Shown here: positions 6,496-8,077 of the stretch, one piece after another | Position numbering within the stretch: position 1 is the first letter of the stretch | Layout: each line of letters begins with the position of its first letter | Source of the DNA: Candidatus Saccharimonadota bacterium | GTDB taxonomy: Bacteria > Patescibacteriota > Saccharimonadia > Saccharimonadales > UBA4665 | Direction of reading: 5' to 3' | Length of the DNA stretch: 8,077 bases | Assembly: GCA_028289265.1 (NCBI GenBank) | Contig: JAQGGU010000054.1 | Span: 1-8,077, forward strand | Position numbers and translations under genes: made by a program | Notes under the pieces: model-generated | The model's input: the letters and a program-made list of their open reading frames with translations, nothing else | Told to the model about the DNA's origin: nothing | Databases searched by the model: none

Positions 6496-6932
6496 AGCCG
6501 GACAGGTTCAGCAGGAAAACCTTTTTTGAAACCTTGAACAATAGCATCCTGTAATTGTGGGGTACGGAAAGGTAAACGGGCAAAAGCGCTTATCTCTACC
6601 CATAACGGCGTGTGCATATTGGCTCCCAGTTTATTCATGCGGCCTTCCTCGGAAAGCTCCTGTATGGCCATCTCGCCAGCATTCGAAACTTCGCATAAAT
6701 ATATATATTGTTCGTTGTACGGAGCAGGGTGCTCTTCATAAAATACGAATTGGGATTTAGTAATTTTCAACCCGGTCTCTTCCATAACCTCACGAGCAAG
6801 GGTTTGCTCTGGAGTCTCATCGTCATTAGCACGGCCACCCACAAGAGTAAAATACTGGCTGCCGTGCTTATTTCGATGCATAACCAGTGTCTTATCACCA
6901 TTGATTATTATTGCGCGGGCTGCTTTTCTCAT
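6492..6932 (-). CDS. Nudix hydrolase
   Basis: 146 residues, a typical length for a single-domain Nudix (MutT-like) enzyme that cleaves nucleoside diphosphates linked to another moiety. The Nudix box is complete: G33, E39 (Gx5E), R47-E48 after seven residues, E51-E52 and G54-L55 (REVMEETGL). These provide the metal-binding glutamates. The flanking residues (AIIINGDKTLVMHR before, LVGGRANDDE at the box) fit the MutT/ADP-sugar hydrolase-like fold. The substrate cannot be told from sequence; a housecleaning role on oxidised or modified nucleotides is one option. The gene converges on the YdjM-like gene with overlapping stops and is divergent from the 7064 gene. The start ATG is preceded 7 nt away by a TATACT box. 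Confidence 0.93.
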   Translation of the reverse strand: MRKAARAIIINGDKTLVMHRNKHGSQYFTLVGGRANDDETPEQTLAREVMEETGLKITKSQFVFYEEHPAPYNEQYIYLCEVSNAGEMAIQELSEEGRMNKLGANMHTPLWVEISAFARLPFRTPQLQDAIVQGFKKGFPAEPVRL

Positions 6933-6939
6933 GCAGCCT

Positions 6940-6968
6940 AGTATACACCGCGGCAGGACATGCTAAAA
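6940..6968 (-). promoter_or_regulatory. Promoter of the Nudix gene, leaderless arrangement
   Basis: On the minus strand TATACT (6945-6940) lies 7 nt before the ATG, and a weak TTTTAG (6968-6963) lies 17 nt upstream of it. Transcription would start at the start codon. AGG in the gap AGGCTGC is a poor Shine-Dalgarno candidate. Confidence 0.5.
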
Positions 6969-7031
6969 CCGGTATGGAATACTTAGCACATAAAAAGCAT
7001 GAGCATAATAGGATTCGGGCGATCAATTGCA

Positions 7032-7058
7032 TATAATACCTCAGGTAAACCATAAGGA
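7032..7058 (+). promoter_or_regulatory. -10 box and ribosome-binding site of the 7064 gene
   Basis: A perfect TATAAT at 7032-7037 is followed by a short leader with AAGGA (7054-7058), 5 nt before the ATG. This is a conventional leader, unlike its neighbours. No clear -35 hexamer is seen. Confidence 0.6.
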
Positions 7059-7063
7059 AAAAC

Positions 7064-7789
7064 ATGCGTAGGATACTTTTAGAAAAAACACGGTTGTCTG
7101 AATATTTTATTATTTTTTTCTTGTTCTACACAATCATCGTCATACTCCTGCCGGACATCAAGTTCGATGGGGGCGCTTTGACGCTGTTCTCTGTCAATTC
7201 TTTCCTCTACGGGTTTTACATCGCGCCAATACTTGCCGCCCAAAAGGCCCGGATAGAAGATCTGCACCGCATTGTCCGCGCCGAGGCAAACGCCATATTC
7301 GCAATGGTGATATCTATCAAAAAAATGCCTAAAACATTGCGCAACCAACTGCAGGACATGTTTATTACATACCTTCGTACATCTATACGACAACGAAAAC
7401 CGGCCGAGGGCGAAGAGAATTACGAAAAGCTGATAACTTTTTGTCTTGAGTATAAGGGCGAGCATCAAGCAGAGATAGATAAGCTCCTCGAAAAACTCGT
7501 GGCTAACCAGCAGAACAGAACCAATTTCGCCATGCAGATCACCAACCGTGTCTTTAGTAATGAATGGATGATCATGCTGGTTTTGTTTACCATTACGCTC
7601 TCATTCGTCCTACTCCTCGACGCGGGCGATGGCTATCTGTACCAGTTCTTGGCAGCTTTCTTATGCACCGGTCTGACTATGCTTCTGATAATTCTCGTAA
7701 AGATGTCAACCCTGACCCACAAGAAAGCCAAACAAGTCTGGGACCCTTACAAGAAACTTATCGACAGCCACTTTTACCGCATAGATTGA
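7064..7789 (+). CDS. Four-helix membrane protein with large cytoplasmic loop, unrecognised
   Basis: 241 residues. Two hydrophobic helices lie at the N-terminus (about 14-30 and 39-57) and two at the C-terminus (about 168-186 and 190-212), flanking a ~110-residue soluble, charged, mostly helical segment. The tail ends with a basic and aromatic stretch (KKAKQVWDPYKK). The 2+2 helix plan with a central cytosolic helical domain resembles DUF4239/bestrophin-like proteins, but I see no decisive motif, so this is only a suggestion. The ATG at 7064 has an AAGGA ribosome-binding site, and the stop is TGA. It lies 63 nt upstream of gltX and divergent from the Nudix gene. It is well supported as a real gene; its function is unknown. 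Confidence 0.8.
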   Translation: MRRILLEKTRLSEYFIIFFLFYTIIVILLPDIKFDGGALTLFSVNSFLYGFYIAPILAAQKARIEDLHRIVRAEANAIFAMVISIKKMPKTLRNQLQDMFITYLRTSIRQRKPAEGEENYEKLITFCLEYKGEHQAEIDKLLEKLVANQQNRTNFAMQITNRVFSNEWMIMLVLFTITLSFVLLLDAGDGYLYQFLAAFLCTGLTMLLIILVKMSTLTHKKAKQVWDPYKKLIDSHFYRID

Positions 7790-7841
7790 ACGCGCACGGC
7801 TCCATGCAGCGAACGATGGCGATTTACCTCTGTTTGTGGCA

Positions 7842-7847
7842 TACTTT
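7842..7847 (+). promoter_or_regulatory. Weak -10-like element before gltX
   Basis: TACTTT ends 5 nt before the gltX ATG (4/6 match to TATAAT), with TTTAAT overlapping it at 7845-7850. No Shine-Dalgarno sequence precedes the ATG, so translation again may be leaderless. Alternatively gltX could be read through from the gene upstream. Confidence 0.3.
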
Positions 7848-7852
7848 AATGC

Positions 7853-8077
7853 ATGTCTAATGTCCGAACACGTTTTGCTCCAAGTCCGACTGGTTTCATG
7901 CACGTAGGCAACGTCCGCGCCGCACTCTTTCCATGGCTAGTCGCCAAACAAGCCAATGGAACCTTCGTGCTTCGCATCGAAGATACCGACCAAGCCCGCG
8001 AAGTTGCCGGTGCCATCGATGTCATCAAAGAAACCCTTGGCTGGCTCAGTATGGACTGGCAGGAAGGTCCGGATGTC
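7853..8077 (+). CDS. gltX: Glutamyl-tRNA synthetase, N-terminal 75 codons (runs off window)
   Basis: A class I aminoacyl-tRNA synthetase that charges tRNA with glutamate using ATP. The N-terminal part of the Rossmann catalytic domain is clear: [12 protein letters not shown] (4-15), the HIGH-type ATP-binding motif as HVGN (17-20), VRAALF, and LRIEDTD (40-46), the glutamate-side signature. The KMSKS motif and the anticodon-binding domain lie beyond the window end. Whether it is a discriminating or non-discriminating GluRS cannot be decided from this part. ATG 7853 is the first start after an in-frame TAA (7847-7849). There is no ribosome-binding site. Confidence 0.95.
   Translation, partial: MSNVRTRFAPSPTGFMHVGNVRAALFPWLVAKQANGTFVLRIEDTDQAREVAGAIDVIKETLGWLSMDWQEGPDV

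Noticed and set aside
7564..7860. 98-residue plus-strand ORF overlapping the end of the 7064 gene and gltX upstream region
   Set aside because: It is an out-of-frame shadow of the membrane protein gene that runs into the spacer, without a ribosome-binding site or sensible composition.
1..8077. CRISPR array, insertion sequence, prophage or defence system
   Set aside because: I saw no regular repeats, transposase, terminal inverted repeats with target duplications, or nuclease/toxin families. The gene content is housekeeping plus envelope proteins.

Overview
The window looks like a chromosomal segment of a Candidatus Saccharibacteria (TM7, Patescibacteria/CPR) genome. This rests on recognition rather than a search. 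The PEGA/beta-propeller membrane protein and the N-terminal 'INGKRYDA' membrane protein with a DUF4367-like tail resemble lineage-restricted Saccharibacteria families, and the TypA and GluRS sequences fit the same group. One gene ends in TGA (7787-7789) and reads well under the standard bacterial code. That argues against the UGA-recoded CPR lineages (Gracilibacteria, Absconditabacteria).

Layout, left to right. Bases 1-1512 (+) are the 3' five-sixths of typA/bipA, a ribosome-associated GTPase. After a 159-bp spacer comes corA (1672-2598, +), a Mg2+/divalent-cation channel. Convergent to it is a minus-strand pair read right to left: a membrane-anchored PEGA plus beta-propeller protein (4556-3060) followed 46 nt later by a stand-alone response-regulator receiver (3013-2612). 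A 394-bp divergent region (4557-4950) has no certain gene, but it holds a coding-looking minus-strand frame of unknown identity. Then come a single-pass membrane protein (4951-6027, +, probably from TTG) and a YdjM-like membrane protein (6043-6495, +). A Nudix hydrolase (6932-6492, -) meets the latter with overlapping stop codons. A four-helix membrane protein (7064-7789, +) and the first 75 codons of gltX (7853 onward, +) complete the window.

The genes do not form one pathway. typA and gltX are translation housekeeping genes, corA supplies ions, and the rest are envelope or signalling proteins of unknown function. There are no tRNA or rRNA genes, no mobile-element hallmarks and no CRISPR array. 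The most consistent signal that is not a gene is regulatory. Several genes carry a -10-like hexamer 5-10 nt before the start codon with no Shine-Dalgarno sequence, so their mRNAs are probably leaderless. Two others (the membrane proteins at 4951 and 7064) have conventional leaders with a ribosome-binding site. I found no convincing new defence or mobile system here.
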